Origin: Haloferula rosea
GTDB taxonomy: Bacteria > Verrucomicrobiota > Verrucomicrobiia > Verrucomicrobiales > Akkermansiaceae
Length of the DNA stretch: 64,000 bases
Direction of reading: 5' to 3'
Assembly (NCBI RefSeq): GCF_016595525.1
Contig: NZ_JAENII010000003.1
Location: 62,001 to 126,000, forward strand
Within the stretch, counting starts at the first letter, position 1. Each line of letters opens with the position of its first letter. Positions 1-9,019 of this stretch are shown piece by piece. The notes under the pieces were generated by a model. The model was not told the origin of the DNA, ran no database searches, and saw only the letters and a program-made list of their open reading frames with translations. The position numbers were made by a program, and so were the translations under genes.

Positions 1-2
1 CC

Positions 3-587
3 ACCCTCGGAGTGCAGATAGGCCCGGTTCTCGCCCTCCTCGGTGGCGGAGCCTTCATCATCGGCTTCGCCCTTCAGGATTCCCTGAGCAACTTCGCCAA
101 TGGCGTCATGCTGTTGATCTATCAGCCATTTGATGTGGGTGATGCCGTCGAGGTCGGGGGCATCTCGGGAAGTGTGGATTCGGTCAGTCTCGTCAACACC
201 ACCATCCGGACCTGGGACAACAAGGTCGTCCTCGTTCCGAACAAGAACGTCTGGGGACAGACCATCACCAACATCAATGCGGCGGGCGAACGCCGCGTCG
301 ACATGGTATTCGGCATCGGCTACGACGACGACATCGACAAGGCCCAGGCCATTCTCGAGAAAATCGTCTCCGAAACCGAAGGCGTGCTCGAAGAACCGGC
401 CACCACCATCAAGATGCACGAACTTGCCGATTCATCAGTCAACTTCGTCTGCCGTCCTTGGGCCAAGTCCGCCGATTACTGGGCCGTCCACTGGAGCATC
501 ACCAAGCGTGTGAAGCAGGAGTTCGACGCTGCGGGGATCAGCATTCCCTACCCACAAACGGACATCCACCTGCACAAGGTCGAGTGA
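3..587 (+). CDS. MscS-family mechanosensitive channel, C-terminal part
   Basis: Open reading frame already running at the window edge, so the N-terminal membrane segments lie outside. What remains begins with the glycine/alanine-rich pore helix (GGGAFIIGFALQDSLSNFA), continues into the beta domain (QPFDVGDAVEVGGISGSV, then TTIRTWDNKVVLVPN and the K-N-x-V-W-G-Q-T-I-T-N stretch), and ends with the alpha/beta C-terminal domain. This order is diagnostic of small-conductance mechanosensitive channels, inner-membrane proteins that release solutes on hypo-osmotic shock. The stop at 585-587 is followed by a convergent sulfatase gene. Which MscS subfamily it belongs to (short MscS or a longer YbdG/MscK type) cannot be told without the missing 5' part. 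Confidence 0.93.
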   Translation, partial: TLGVQIGPVLALLGGGAFIIGFALQDSLSNFANGVMLLIYQPFDVGDAVEVGGISGSVDSVSLVNTTIRTWDNKVVLVPNKNVWGQTITNINAAGERRVDMVFGIGYDDDIDKAQAILEKIVSETEGVLEEPATTIKMHELADSSVNFVCRPWAKSADYWAVHWSITKRVKQEFDAAGISIPYPQTDIHLHKVE

Positions 588-601
588 TTCATCGTGCCGC
601 C

Positions 602-627
602 GGCCACGCACCGATCAGCGCGTGGCC
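602..627. terminator. Possible bidirectional terminator hairpin
   Basis: Perfect 8-bp inverted repeat (GGCCACGC/GCGTGGCC, loop of 10) in the gap between the convergent MscS and sulfatase genes. No T-run follows on either strand, so intrinsic termination is only suggested by position. Confidence 0.3.
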
Positions 628-696
628 AGGCACACTGAATCTCCACGGCGGGACACTTGCCTGACCTCGCCGGGAGGAGATTCGCGGCCGATCAAC

Positions 697-2121
697 TCAG
701 AGCAGGTCGGGGTAGACCGACCTCAGATCCAACGGATCCGACATCTCTTCCTGCAGGGCAAGCAGTCCTGCAAAGAGACGCTTCGCGAGACGCTTGCCCT
801 CTGCAGTCCCGTAGAGGTCGTTCATCTCATGCGGATCGGCATTCAGGTCGAACACGCGGGCCACCTCGGCAGCAGGGTAAAGGATGAGCTTCTTGCCTTC
901 CATCTCGATCATGCGCTGTGAATTCATGTAGGCACCGTAGACCGCCTTGGTCCGCTTGGGCCGCCCTTGCCAGAATGGGACCAGCGAATCGAAGTCCACG
1001 GATTCCGGCACCTCCGCACCAGCGAGTTCGAGGGTGGTGGGCATCACATCCTGCAGGTAAATCGGCTCCCGGGTCACCTTGCCCGCTGGAATCCCGGGAC
1101 CAGCGATGAGGAAGGGAACGCGAACCGACGCATCATAGAGGTTCTGCTTTCCGAGCAAGCCGTGCTCTCCGCAGGACAACCCATGGTCGGCGGTGAAACA
1201 GATGAAGGTCTCCTTCGCGGCCGGACTGGCGTCCAGCTGATCGAGGATCCTGCCGATCTGCGCATCGAGGTGGGTGATGATCGCGTAGTACTCCCGGCGA
1301 TGAGTCTTGACCGCGAACGGGGTGCGCGGCGAGGGAGCCAACCTTTCATCCCTCAACGACTGGGGTGCCTTCATCGGCTTCCGATAAGGATACACCGGCA
1401 GGAAGTTCTTGGGCAGTTCGATCCGGTCGAGCGGATACTGGTCAAGGATCTCCTGAGGCGCCTGACGCGGGTCATGGGGAGCATTGAATGCCAGATACAT
1501 GAACCACGGACGATCGTCCTCGGCAGCGAGAAAATGGCCGAAGTCATCGGCGATGACCTCGCTCCAGTGTTTGCCTCCCTCCCAGAATCCACCCTCCTTC
1601 GGGTCGGAGGCACTCCAAGGGTCCGGCCTGCCCTCCACAGGTCGCTCATACGCATTCTTACCATCTTTGGGCATCCCACCCGGACGTTCATTGCGGATCT
1701 GCTCGAAGACACCGTCGGCATCCATCTGCATGTGCCATTTGCCGGAGAAGCAGGTGCGGTATCCTTGCTTGGCCATCAGTTGGGCCCAGGTCCGGTCTTT
1801 GGCGACATAGTCCTTTTCCAGGGTTTTCTCCGCGGCTTTCGCCTTCCACAGCTGCTTGCCCGTATTCAGCATCGTCCGACTGGCCACACAGATGGCCCCG
1901 TGCCAGCCACCCGAGTTGTAGGCATGACTGAAGGTCATCCCGCGCGCCGCGAGGCGATCAAGATTCGGAGTGTCGATGTCCTCGTCGGACAGTGCATTCA
2001 CCGCCTTCCAGGTCATGTCATCGGCGAAAAGAAACAGGACATTCGGGGTCGAGGAGGCGCGTAGGCCCACCAGACCCAGGACAAGTAGAGACAGGATAAG
2101 TCGAATCATGGAGCTGAGCAT
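697..2121 (-). CDS. Secreted S1-family sulfatase
   Basis: Exported sulfatase of 474 residues, probably removing sulfate esters from algal or host glycans in the periplasm. An N-terminal signal peptide (RLILSLLVLGLVGL) precedes the conserved NVLFLFADD metal-binding start (D34, D35). The formylglycine site reads C-V-A-S-R at residues 78-82, a C-x-A-x-R variant of the usual C-x-P-x-R, followed by TMLNTG. Later family motifs include GKWHMQ, the NAPHDPRQAP stretch and TADHGLSCGEHGLLGK. The Cys form needs a maturase (anSME or FGE) encoded elsewhere. An in-frame ATG at 2109 is an alternative start that would also give a good signal peptide. The substrate cannot be deduced. Confidence 0.93.
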   Translation of the reverse strand: MLSSMIRLILSLLVLGLVGLRASSTPNVLFLFADDMTWKAVNALSDEDIDTPNLDRLAARGMTFSHAYNSGGWHGAICVASRTMLNTGKQLWKAKAAEKTLEKDYVAKDRTWAQLMAKQGYRTCFSGKWHMQMDADGVFEQIRNERPGGMPKDGKNAYERPVEGRPDPWSASDPKEGGFWEGGKHWSEVIADDFGHFLAAEDDRPWFMYLAFNAPHDPRQAPQEILDQYPLDRIELPKNFLPVYPYRKPMKAPQSLRDERLAPSPRTPFAVKTHRREYYAIITHLDAQIGRILDQLDASPAAKETFICFTADHGLSCGEHGLLGKQNLYDASVRVPFLIAGPGIPAGKVTREPIYLQDVMPTTLELAGAEVPESVDFDSLVPFWQGRPKRTKAVYGAYMNSQRMIEMEGKKLILYPAAEVARVFDLNADPHEMNDLYGTAEGKRLAKRLFAGLLALQEEMSDPLDLRSVYPDLL

Positions 2122-2298
2122 ACGTGAGCAGCATCCCCCTCTCCATCATCAACCCCAAGAAAATCCAGCCTCTCCCGTTTGAAGGGTTGAACGGCGGTGC
2201 GGATGCGGAAACCCGCATCGCCGGGAGTTTCCGCAAATCCATTGAGAACGGAGGACACCCGGTCCACCGCTCCAAAACCTTCGACCCCACGATTTGCC

Positions 2299-3777
2299 AT
2301 GAGCCTCCACGTCCCAATCACCCCCGAAGCACGCGCTGCTCTTCGACGTCAAAGACGGACCTCGAAAGCCGTCAGCTTCGTCGTCGCCGTCATCGGCACC
2401 ACCGTCGTGGCCTGTGTGATGGGCCTGCTCCTCATCCCCGGTCAGACCTCATGCGGCTACTACCCTGTTCCCTATTGCCCACTCCCCGAGGTGACATGCA
2501 GCTTGCCCGCCCCCAAACCTACCTTGATCGATCGGCCACCGCGCGCACCCAGCAACCGCCCCGTGCCGCTGATTGCAAGGGCCCTGCCGACACCCCTGAG
2601 CATCCCCGTGGTATTCACCCCCGCCATGGAATCGGACGAATTCGGCACGGGTGACGACTTCCACGAGGGCATGGGCAACGACGATCAGATGGGCCAGGGA
2701 ATCACCATCCCCTACGTCTCCCGCAAGCGATGCTCGAAGGCCGACCGGCTGCAGCTTCTGGAAGAGGGAGGCGCCGCCGCCGAGGTGGATGAATCGGTGA
2801 TTCAGGCACTCCGCTATCTCAAGTCCACCCAGGCCAGGGACGGAAGCTGGGGAAGCAAACACAAGACCGCGATGACCGGTCTCGCCCTCCTCGCTTACCT
2901 CGGCCACTGCGAAACCGCGCTGAGCGAAGAGTTCGGCGACTCCTGCCTCCGGGCCATCACCTATCTGGTCGACATCGGAATGAAACACGATGGAAGGCTG
3001 GTGAGCGACACGACAGCGCGTCACTGGCCCTACGAACAGGCCATCGGCACCTACGCGCTTGCCGAGGCCGAAACCTTTCACCGGGCCCTTGCGATCGACA
3101 TTCCCATGCTTCGCGACACCGTGGCCAGCGCTGGACAATTCATCATCGACCACCAGCACCCCACGGGAGGCTGGGACTACCACTACGACAGATCCAGTAG
3201 CCGTGGCGGCGACCTGTCCATCACCGGGTGGCATCTGCAGGCCTTGAAGGCCTGCAAACACAGCGGGATCGACTTCCGGAACCTGCGCAACTGCGTCACC
3301 CGCGCGATCGACTACGTCGAGTTACGGCAGGCACCGGACGGAGGCTTCGGCTACACGGGGACCCAGCCCGCCGACGGCACATCCGCCGCGAGCCTGACCG
3401 GCGTGGGCATGCTGTCCCTCCAGATCTGGGGCCAGCACGCCAAGCCCACGGTGAAAAAGGGAGCCGACTACGCAAGTGACCATCTGGAATTCAAATGGGA
3501 ATCCCAGCAATGCGATCTGTATGCACACTACTACCTGTCCCAGGCCATGTTCCGACACGGCGGCACGGAGTGGTCAACCTACCAGGCCAGCGTGCTGAAG
3601 GATCTCCCCCTGCATCAGAACGCCGACGGATCCTGGCCGGTGCCCGGGGGCGGTCAGAAGCCCGCTGCGGTGGGAGCCCTGTTTGCCGATGACTCCGAAG
3701 AGGGAAAGCTTTACCGGACCACTCTCGCCACGCTCATGCTTGAGGTTTACTACCGCTACCTGCCCTCCATGCGATGA
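2299..3777 (+). CDS. Membrane-anchored prenyltransferase/squalene-cyclase-like repeat protein
   Basis: Protein of 492 residues. A short basic N-terminus (MSLHVPITPEARAALRRQRR) leads into one transmembrane helix (about residues 25-47), then a proline-rich linker, then an alpha/alpha-toroid domain with at least four prenyltransferase/squalene-oxidase-type repeats: KSTQARDGSWGS, DHQHPTGGWDYHY, RQAPDGGFGYTG and HQNADGSWPVPGGG. No D-x-D-D-T-A cyclase acid motif is visible, so a sterol or hopene cyclase reaction is not supported. Such toroid proteins, anchored by one helix, are common in Planctomycetes and Verrucomicrobia and have no assigned function. The upstream in-frame start at 2197 would add an unlikely hydrophilic extension; the ATG at 2299 was chosen because it begins right before the helix. 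Confidence 0.82.
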   Translation: MSLHVPITPEARAALRRQRRTSKAVSFVVAVIGTTVVACVMGLLLIPGQTSCGYYPVPYCPLPEVTCSLPAPKPTLIDRPPRAPSNRPVPLIARALPTPLSIPVVFTPAMESDEFGTGDDFHEGMGNDDQMGQGITIPYVSRKRCSKADRLQLLEEGGAAAEVDESVIQALRYLKSTQARDGSWGSKHKTAMTGLALLAYLGHCETALSEEFGDSCLRAITYLVDIGMKHDGRLVSDTTARHWPYEQAIGTYALAEAETFHRALAIDIPMLRDTVASAGQFIIDHQHPTGGWDYHYDRSSSRGGDLSITGWHLQALKACKHSGIDFRNLRNCVTRAIDYVELRQAPDGGFGYTGTQPADGTSAASLTGVGMLSLQIWGQHAKPTVKKGADYASDHLEFKWESQQCDLYAHYYLSQAMFRHGGTEWSTYQASVLKDLPLHQNADGSWPVPGGGQKPAAVGALFADDSEEGKLYRTTLATLMLEVYYRYLPSMR

Positions 3778-3850
3778 ACGGACCGTGCCGCGAGGATGCC
3801 AAATCGTGACAGTCCGAGAAGATTGGGCCAAACCTCGCCGTAGTCGCCCC

Positions 3851-4543
3851 ATGCTGCGCTCCATTCTCTTCCTCATTGCATCCTTGGCCGCTGTCGCCGA
3901 ACCCACCTTCAAACCTCTCTTCGACGGCAAGTCACTCACCGGTTGGGACGGGGATCCCACCTACTGGAGAGTCGAGAACGGCTGCATTGTCGGCGAAGTG
4001 ACTCCCGAAACCCTCCTCGACCGGAACTCGTTCCTCATCTGGCAGGGTGGAGAGCCCGCAAACTTCGAACTCGAAGTCGAGTATCGCGTCTCCGCCAGGG
4101 GCAACTCCGGGATCAACTACCGCAGCAAGCCGACTCCGAACGTCAAATGGGCGTTGACCGGCTATCAAGGGGACATCGAAGGAGGTGATCGCTGGACTGG
4201 CCAGAACTACGAAGAGCGTGGCCGCAAGTTCCTCGCCTACCGGGGACAAAGCGTCGTTCTCAAACCCAGCGAGAATCCCGAGCTCATCAAGGAACTCGGA
4301 GACCCCGCGGAACTGCAGAAGAGCGTCAAAAAGGAGGATTGGAACCTCTACCGCATCGTCGCTGACGGCCCTCTCCTCCGCCACTACGTGAACGGCGTGC
4401 TGATGAGCGAAGTCAGGGACCTGGACCCTGAAAACCGCACTGGAAAGGGCCGGATCGGTGTTCAGGTCCATGTGGGTCCACCGATGAAGATCGAGTATCG
4501 AGCCATCCGCTTGAAAGAGCTCGGGCCCGGGAAGAAAAAATAA
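3851..4543 (+). CDS. Secreted DUF1080 (3-keto-disaccharide hydrolase-like) protein
   Basis: A 230-residue protein with a signal peptide (MLRSILFLIASLAAVAEP) and a single DUF1080 concanavalin-like domain (PF06439). Typical motifs are FKPLFDGKSLTGWDGD near the N-terminus, YWRVENGCIVGE, NFELEVEYRVS, GNSGINYRS and the C-terminal GRIGVQVHVGPPMKIEYRAIR. The family is greatly expanded in Verrucomicrobia and Planctomycetes; some members hydrolyse 3-keto-glycosides. The longer frame beginning at 3683 overlaps the preceding gene and would bury the signal peptide, so the ATG at 3851 is preferred. It lies 73 bases after the repeat protein and may be co-transcribed with it. Confidence 0.9.
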   Translation: MLRSILFLIASLAAVAEPTFKPLFDGKSLTGWDGDPTYWRVENGCIVGEVTPETLLDRNSFLIWQGGEPANFELEVEYRVSARGNSGINYRSKPTPNVKWALTGYQGDIEGGDRWTGQNYEERGRKFLAYRGQSVVLKPSENPELIKELGDPAELQKSVKKEDWNLYRIVADGPLLRHYVNGVLMSEVRDLDPENRTGKGRIGVQVHVGPPMKIEYRAIRLKELGPGKKK

Positions 4544-4624
4544 CGCCCATTCCGTCTCTTTTCCCCTTGCCAAAGCCCCCCCTCCGCTCCAAAAAACCCG
4601 CCCCATCCCAGCGGGGTGGAACAA

Positions 4625-4691
<67 letters not shown>

Positions 4692-4710
<19 letters not shown>

Positions 4711-5050
4711 CTCCTTTCCTCTTTGATGGAAAGTATTGCATGCCCCAGAGGGGTCGACCCATTCAGGATTCGAACGCCGTTCGATTGCAGCGGTCTTCCA
4801 CGAAGACCAACACCCAACACAGGTCGCGGCGCGACCACCATCCGGCAACGCCGGAGCGGAGCGAAGGCAATCCAGCCCTGCCCACCACTCCTTTCCTCTT
4901 TGATGGAAAGTATCGCATGCCCCAGAGGCGTCGACCCATTCAGGATTCGAACGCCGTTCGATTGCAGCAGTCTTCCACGAAGACCAACACCCAACACAGG
5001 TCGCGGCGCGACCACCATCCGGCAACGCCGGAGCGGAGCGAAGGCAATCC
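4692..5050 (+). repeat. Tandem 177-bp direct repeat including the tRNA-Tyr 3' end
   Basis: Two adjacent copies, 4692-4868 and 4869-5045, with about four mismatches, followed by the first five bases of a third copy (5046-5050). Each copy starts with the last 19 bases of tRNA-Tyr including CCA, then a 158-base tail. The tail of copy 1 holds three perfect short hairpins in a row (4792-4808, 4822-4836, 4841-4855) and the palindrome GGGTCGACCC (4751-4760). This accounts for the whole gene-free stretch 4711-5078; frames crossing it are not genes. Copy 2 loses the base of the first hairpin (GGTCTTC to AGTCTTC). Confidence 0.93.
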
Positions 5051-5078
5051 CTCCGTCCCTCGCCGAATCGCCGGACGC

Positions 5079-6128
5079 CTAACTTCCCGGAGCCCGGGCG
5101 ATGCTTTCCCGCGGGACGAACAAGGTGGGGATCACCACTTGGCGTGGCGTCGCTGATACCGAGTCGCCGCCCTCGATACGCTCAAGCAGAAGATCGGCGG
5201 CCCCTTGAGTGATCATGCGATACCGCTGGCGGATCGATGACAGTGTCAGCGGAAGGTAGGAACAAAGCGGGACATCATCCACGCCCACCACCGACAGATC
5301 TTCCGGCACGCTCAGCCCAGCTTCGCGGGCTGCCCGCATGGAGCCGATGGCCGCCAGGTCATTCATCGCGATCAATGCCGTCGGGCGATTGTCCGGACGC
5401 TCCGCCAGGAAGGAAGCGAAGGACTCACGGGCGCTTTCGATCGAGTGACCGCAGCGCAGCACATCGATGTTCGATTGGGGCACACCATGGACGGCCAGAA
5501 GCGATTGGAATAGCTGGGGCCGCGAACCGCTGTCCTGGCCTTCAGCCAGCGCGGAAAGGAACGCGAAGCGCCGATGGCCCAACTCATGCAACGCAGAGAT
5601 CGCCTGAGTCAGCCCTTGGGTGAAATCCGACAGCACCGCATCCACGGGCAAGGCGGGTTCAGGCACTCCGTTGCCCAGGGCGACAATGGGAGACTTCGCC
5701 GCAAAACAGGCGGACAGATCCTCTCGGAAGACCTCGTTGTCACTGAGCCAAACGACCGTGCCATCCACTTCCAAATCACGGATGTCACGCATCAAGCGCT
5801 TTTCACGAACCACGCTGGAGCGGCAGTTCTCAATGATCAAATCGTAGTTCTTGGCTTCGACCGCGCTCTCCAGTTCATCGGCGATCGTCGAGAAGAACGG
5901 GTTGGTCAGATCCTGGAGCAATAGCCCGATGGAATGATAACGCCCCGATTGAAGCGCCCTCGCCGTCTTGGATGGCCGATAGCCCAAATCCTTCGCTGCC
6001 GCAAAGACCCTCGCTTCGGTCTCTTTGGACGCCCAAGAATTCGGCCGCCGATTGAGGATGGTCGAAGCCGTGTTCACGGCCACACCGGCGCGCTCGGCGA
6101 CATCTTTTAGGCGGACTTTCTGACTCAT
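5079..6128 (-). CDS. LacI-family transcriptional regulator
   Basis: A 349-residue DNA-binding regulator. The N-terminal LacI helix-turn-helix reads VRLKDVAERAGVAVNTASTI with the hinge region LGYRPSKTARALQSG near residues 50-65. It is followed by a periplasmic-binding-protein-like effector domain that starts SIGLLLQDLTNPFFS and includes ALIAMNDLAAIGSMRA and VVGVDDVPLCSYLPL. Family members bind sugars or related ligands and repress catabolic operons. The neighbouring sulfatase, DUF1080 and BNR-type genes are plausible targets, but no operator could be identified. Start ATG at 6126-6128 agrees with the usual family N-terminus. Confidence 0.95.
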   Translation of the reverse strand: MSQKVRLKDVAERAGVAVNTASTILNRRPNSWASKETEARVFAAAKDLGYRPSKTARALQSGRYHSIGLLLQDLTNPFFSTIADELESAVEAKNYDLIIENCRSSVVREKRLMRDIRDLEVDGTVVWLSDNEVFREDLSACFAAKSPIVALGNGVPEPALPVDAVLSDFTQGLTQAISALHELGHRRFAFLSALAEGQDSGSRPQLFQSLLAVHGVPQSNIDVLRCGHSIESARESFASFLAERPDNRPTALIAMNDLAAIGSMRAAREAGLSVPEDLSVVGVDDVPLCSYLPLTLSSIRQRYRMITQGAADLLLERIEGGDSVSATPRQVVIPTLFVPRESIARAPGS

Positions 6129-6222
6129 GTGGGCAGCATTCTAGGAACCTGGGGCAACTTCATGCAAGCCACAGAATTTCCCTAGCCACACAAGCCGATC
6201 CCTGCCAAAAACCGCCCATCCC

Positions 6223-6306
6223 GCCGGGGTGGTGGAATTGGTAGACACGCCAGGTTTAGGTTCTGGTGAGCTTTTGCTCGTGCAGGTTCAAGTCCTGTCC
6301 CCGGTA
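6223..6306 (+). tRNA. tRNA-Leu (TAG), CCA not encoded
   Basis: Class II tRNA. The acceptor GCCGGGG pairs with CCCCGGT, the anticodon stem CCAGG/TCTGG encloses loop TTTAGGT (anticodon TAG), with a variable arm and T-loop GGTTCAAGTCC. The bases after the discriminator A6306 are CTT, so CCA must be added enzymatically, unlike the other three tRNAs in this window. Confidence 0.94.
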
Positions 6307-6439
6307 CTTTGTTGGACTTCTGTTGGAGTCCCGCCCGCACGAGACGCTCCCGCTGTCTACCATTGGGCCCCCTGCTACGGGAGCTACGGCCTCGACTTGC
6401 TGAAAGGCTTACCCGCAGAAGACACGTAAAGCCACCAAC

Positions 6440-7411
6440 ATGAATCGATTCCTTACTGGTATCCCCTTTTGCCTGACGGCGATCCTGTCGTTTGCAGCCG
6501 ACATCCCGGACCACGCGCCCGAGGACCTCCTCATGTTGGAAAGCTCCGAAGCCAAGATCGGGATTGATCGCGCGAAGGGAGCCTCGATCACCTGGTTGTC
6601 ATGGAACGGCTATCCCAACAACACGGTCAACCTTTACGATCCCGGACGCCTGATCCAACAGTCCTACTATGCCGGCAAGCGACTGGATCGACGTGCCGAC
6701 GGGCAGACGCCCTCCTGGTCGCCGTGGTCATGGAATCCGATCCAAGGTGGCGGCACCGGCTCATGGGCCCGGGTGACCCGGTTCGAACACCGAAAGGACC
6801 GTGGCCTCCTCTTTGGTGAAACCATCCCAAAACTCTGGGACATGCCTGACGAGGAAGCGCAGGCAATCATGCGGCAATGGACCCGCTTCGAGAAAGACAT
6901 GCCTCGCGTGGTCGTGGTGAAGAACCAACTGGTGTGCAAGCGCGAGCCCACCGATCGGTGGGGACCCGCCCACCCGAGTCCCCAAGAACTCCCCGCCTGC
7001 TACTTCACCCGGAACTTCGACACCTTCAAGAGCTACCAGGGCGAGCAGCGCTGGAACACACTCAGCCAGAAGGCCGGGCCACCGTGGGGACGCACCAAGC
7101 CTCCTCTCAAGGCCATGGCCTGTTTCAACAAGGAGGGTCAGGGCATCGCCATCTACAGCCCCGCATCTGGCGAAACCTGGAACTTCGGCCCCCATGTCAA
7201 CGCGCCCTCCAAGGATCCAAAAGGCGGCCCCTGCGTCCACATCGCACCCGTCGGCCGCGTGCGTCTCGGTCCACGCTCGACCTACGAATATCGCTACTGG
7301 CTGATCGTCGGGACTCAGGCTCAGATCACCTCTGATCTGGACCGACTGATCCAGTCCTACTCATCCGAACGCGGAACGCTCACCGAACCGGGAGCGAAAA
7401 GCGCGGACTGA
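6440..7411 (+). CDS. Secreted protein of unknown function
   Basis: A 323-residue protein with a signal peptide (MNRFLTGIPFCLTAILSFAA) and one long, tryptophan-rich, probably beta-rich domain. Visible motifs are KGASITWLSWNGYPNN, the PGRLIQQSYYAGKRLDR stretch, SWSPWSWNPIQGGG and ETWNFGPHVNAPS. The early part resembles the sugar-mutarotase-like or beta-sandwich secreted proteins often found beside sulfatases and DUF1080 proteins in Verrucomicrobia, but no catalytic residues can be assigned. It lies between tRNA-Leu and the BNR-type gene and is read in the same direction as the latter (56-base gap), so co-expression is likely. Confidence 0.78.
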   Translation: MNRFLTGIPFCLTAILSFAADIPDHAPEDLLMLESSEAKIGIDRAKGASITWLSWNGYPNNTVNLYDPGRLIQQSYYAGKRLDRRADGQTPSWSPWSWNPIQGGGTGSWARVTRFEHRKDRGLLFGETIPKLWDMPDEEAQAIMRQWTRFEKDMPRVVVVKNQLVCKREPTDRWGPAHPSPQELPACYFTRNFDTFKSYQGEQRWNTLSQKAGPPWGRTKPPLKAMACFNKEGQGIAIYSPASGETWNFGPHVNAPSKDPKGGPCVHIAPVGRVRLGPRSTYEYRYWLIVGTQAQITSDLDRLIQSYSSERGTLTEPGAKSAD

Positions 7412-7467
7412 CATGCGCTGACCTTCCCTTGAAACGACAGTCTCGACGCAACACGACTCCTGGACAC

Positions 7468-8802
7468 ATGCGCATTCTTCCCCGTCTCTTGTCAGGTCCC
7501 CTTGCAGGGCTTCTGGCATTCCCGCTGGTCGTCCTCGGTGATGCCGCACCGCCCGATGCCGAGAATCTCCGAACCAGCGTGGTGGCGAAGAACGGCATGC
7601 CCAGGAACATCGTCACGCCCGGTGCCCAGTGGAACTTTGGCCCCGGATCCCTGTGGACCCACCGCGGCTGGCAGTACGCAGCCTATTGGGACGAGCAGTG
7701 CCAGGTATCGGTCGCCCGGAGGAAACTTCCGGTCGGCGAGTGGTCAACCCTTTCGCTGCCCGACTACCAGCGGACCAAGAACCTCAACCGAGGGAAAGGT
7801 GGCGCCAAGTCCCAAGGCTTTGGAGACGGACACGAGAAGGTCTCCATGGGCATCTCACCGGATGGGGTGATCCATTTGTCCTTCGACCATCACCTGTCGA
7901 CCCTGCGCTACCGTGCTACCCGGACGGGCGTCGCCAATGCCCCCGAAAAGCACCCGTGGACCCCCACCCTCTTCGGTCCTGTTCAGGATCACCTGGGTGG
8001 CGAGCCGATCACGAGCGTGACCTACCCGAGCTTCACCACCGATGGAGCCCATTTCACCCTCTACCTGCGCCTGAACGGCGGCTCCGGTAGTGCTGATTCC
8101 CACTACTTCCAATACGCCGATGGCCGATGGCAGGATGCGTCCCCGACATCAGGCAAGCTGATCGACAAACACTGGAGCGGTGGAAACCGAACGGTGAACG
8201 CCTATCTTCACGGTCCCGTGTCCCAAGGGGGGCGGCTCCACCTCACCTGGTGCTGGAGGGATACGCCCGACTCACGCACCAACCACGACCTGTGCTACGC
8301 CTTCAGCGACGATCATGGGTCGACATGGAAGAACAACGAGGGGCAAACCATCGGGGTCATCGGCAGGAAGTTCATCACCGCCGACTCCCCCGGAGTGACC
8401 GCCGTCAAAATTCCACCGGGAACTTCATACCTGAATGGAGGTTCCATGACCGTGGATGCGACCGGCCGCGTCCACGTCCTGAAGAAGGGGCCGAACCGGA
8501 AGCCCACCTACTTCACCCGTGATCCGAAGTCGGGCACATGGCGCCATCAGGACACGACCCGACTGGGCAAATTGGTTGCCGGTCGGAATGACGAACTTTT
8601 CATTGTGGCGGAAGACGGCCTGTGGAAGACATCGGCCAGCCGCTTTGGAGGGCTTGAGCCGGTCTTCACCGACATGGAGCGCTACTTCAGCGACAGCAAG
8701 ATGGGCCTCGATTCATCCCGACTCGCCCACGATGGATGGATCTCCGTGATCGGCCAACGCGGCAGGACCATCACCGTGATCGACTACAAGGTCAGTCACT
8801 AA
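7468..8802 (+). CDS. Secreted BNR_4-type repeat protein, possible polysaccharide-active enzyme
   Basis: A 444-residue protein with a signal peptide (MRILPRLLSGPLAGLLAFPL) and a predicted seven-bladed propeller. Family landmarks are WQYAAYWDEQCQVSVARRKL, then KVSMGISPDGVIHLSFDHH with STLRYRAT, TYPSFTTDGAHFTLYLR, YAFSDDHGSTW and a later NDELFIVAEDGLWK blade. This matches the BNR_4 group, some members of which are linked to polysaccharide lyase activity; the reaction here is not established. A TTG-started version from 7429 would add 13 residues before the signal peptide, so the ATG at 7468 was chosen. A transcription terminator candidate lies about 160 bases downstream but serves the opposite strand. 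Confidence 0.84.
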   Translation: MRILPRLLSGPLAGLLAFPLVVLGDAAPPDAENLRTSVVAKNGMPRNIVTPGAQWNFGPGSLWTHRGWQYAAYWDEQCQVSVARRKLPVGEWSTLSLPDYQRTKNLNRGKGGAKSQGFGDGHEKVSMGISPDGVIHLSFDHHLSTLRYRATRTGVANAPEKHPWTPTLFGPVQDHLGGEPITSVTYPSFTTDGAHFTLYLRLNGGSGSADSHYFQYADGRWQDASPTSGKLIDKHWSGGNRTVNAYLHGPVSQGGRLHLTWCWRDTPDSRTNHDLCYAFSDDHGSTWKNNEGQTIGVIGRKFITADSPGVTAVKIPPGTSYLNGGSMTVDATGRVHVLKKGPNRKPTYFTRDPKSGTWRHQDTTRLGKLVAGRNDELFIVAEDGLWKTSASRFGGLEPVFTDMERYFSDSKMGLDSSRLAHDGWISVIGQRGRTITVIDYKVSH

Positions 8803-8960
8803 GGATCTTGAAGCCGGGCTAAATCCAGCACCAATTACCTGCGAGGACCCATCCGGACAATCGTCGTGACACTCCTTGCCTATCCCTTCAGCCATAGTCG
8901 GGAAGAAGTGCGAAGTGCTCTTCCATCTTTCACGGGCACCTCGCACCACACCGCGGACAC

Positions 8961-8996
8961 AAAACGACCGAGGCTCCCTTGCGGATGCCTCGGTCG
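8961..8996 (-). terminator. Rho-independent terminator of the respiratory operon
   Basis: Perfect 10-bp stem CGACCGAGGC/GCCTCGGTCG (8965-8974 with 8987-8996), loop of 12, followed on the minus strand by TTTT (8964-8961). It sits 24 bases after the last gene of the operon (coxB, stop at 9020). The rest of 8803-9019 shows nothing further. Confidence 0.78.
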
Positions 8997-9019
8997 CGAA
9001 AAAAGGAGATCTTGATCAA

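Noticed and set aside
6229-6429. Open frame of 66 codons starting MVELVDTPGLG
   Set aside because: It is the translation of tRNA-Leu and flanking DNA, a well-known artefact.
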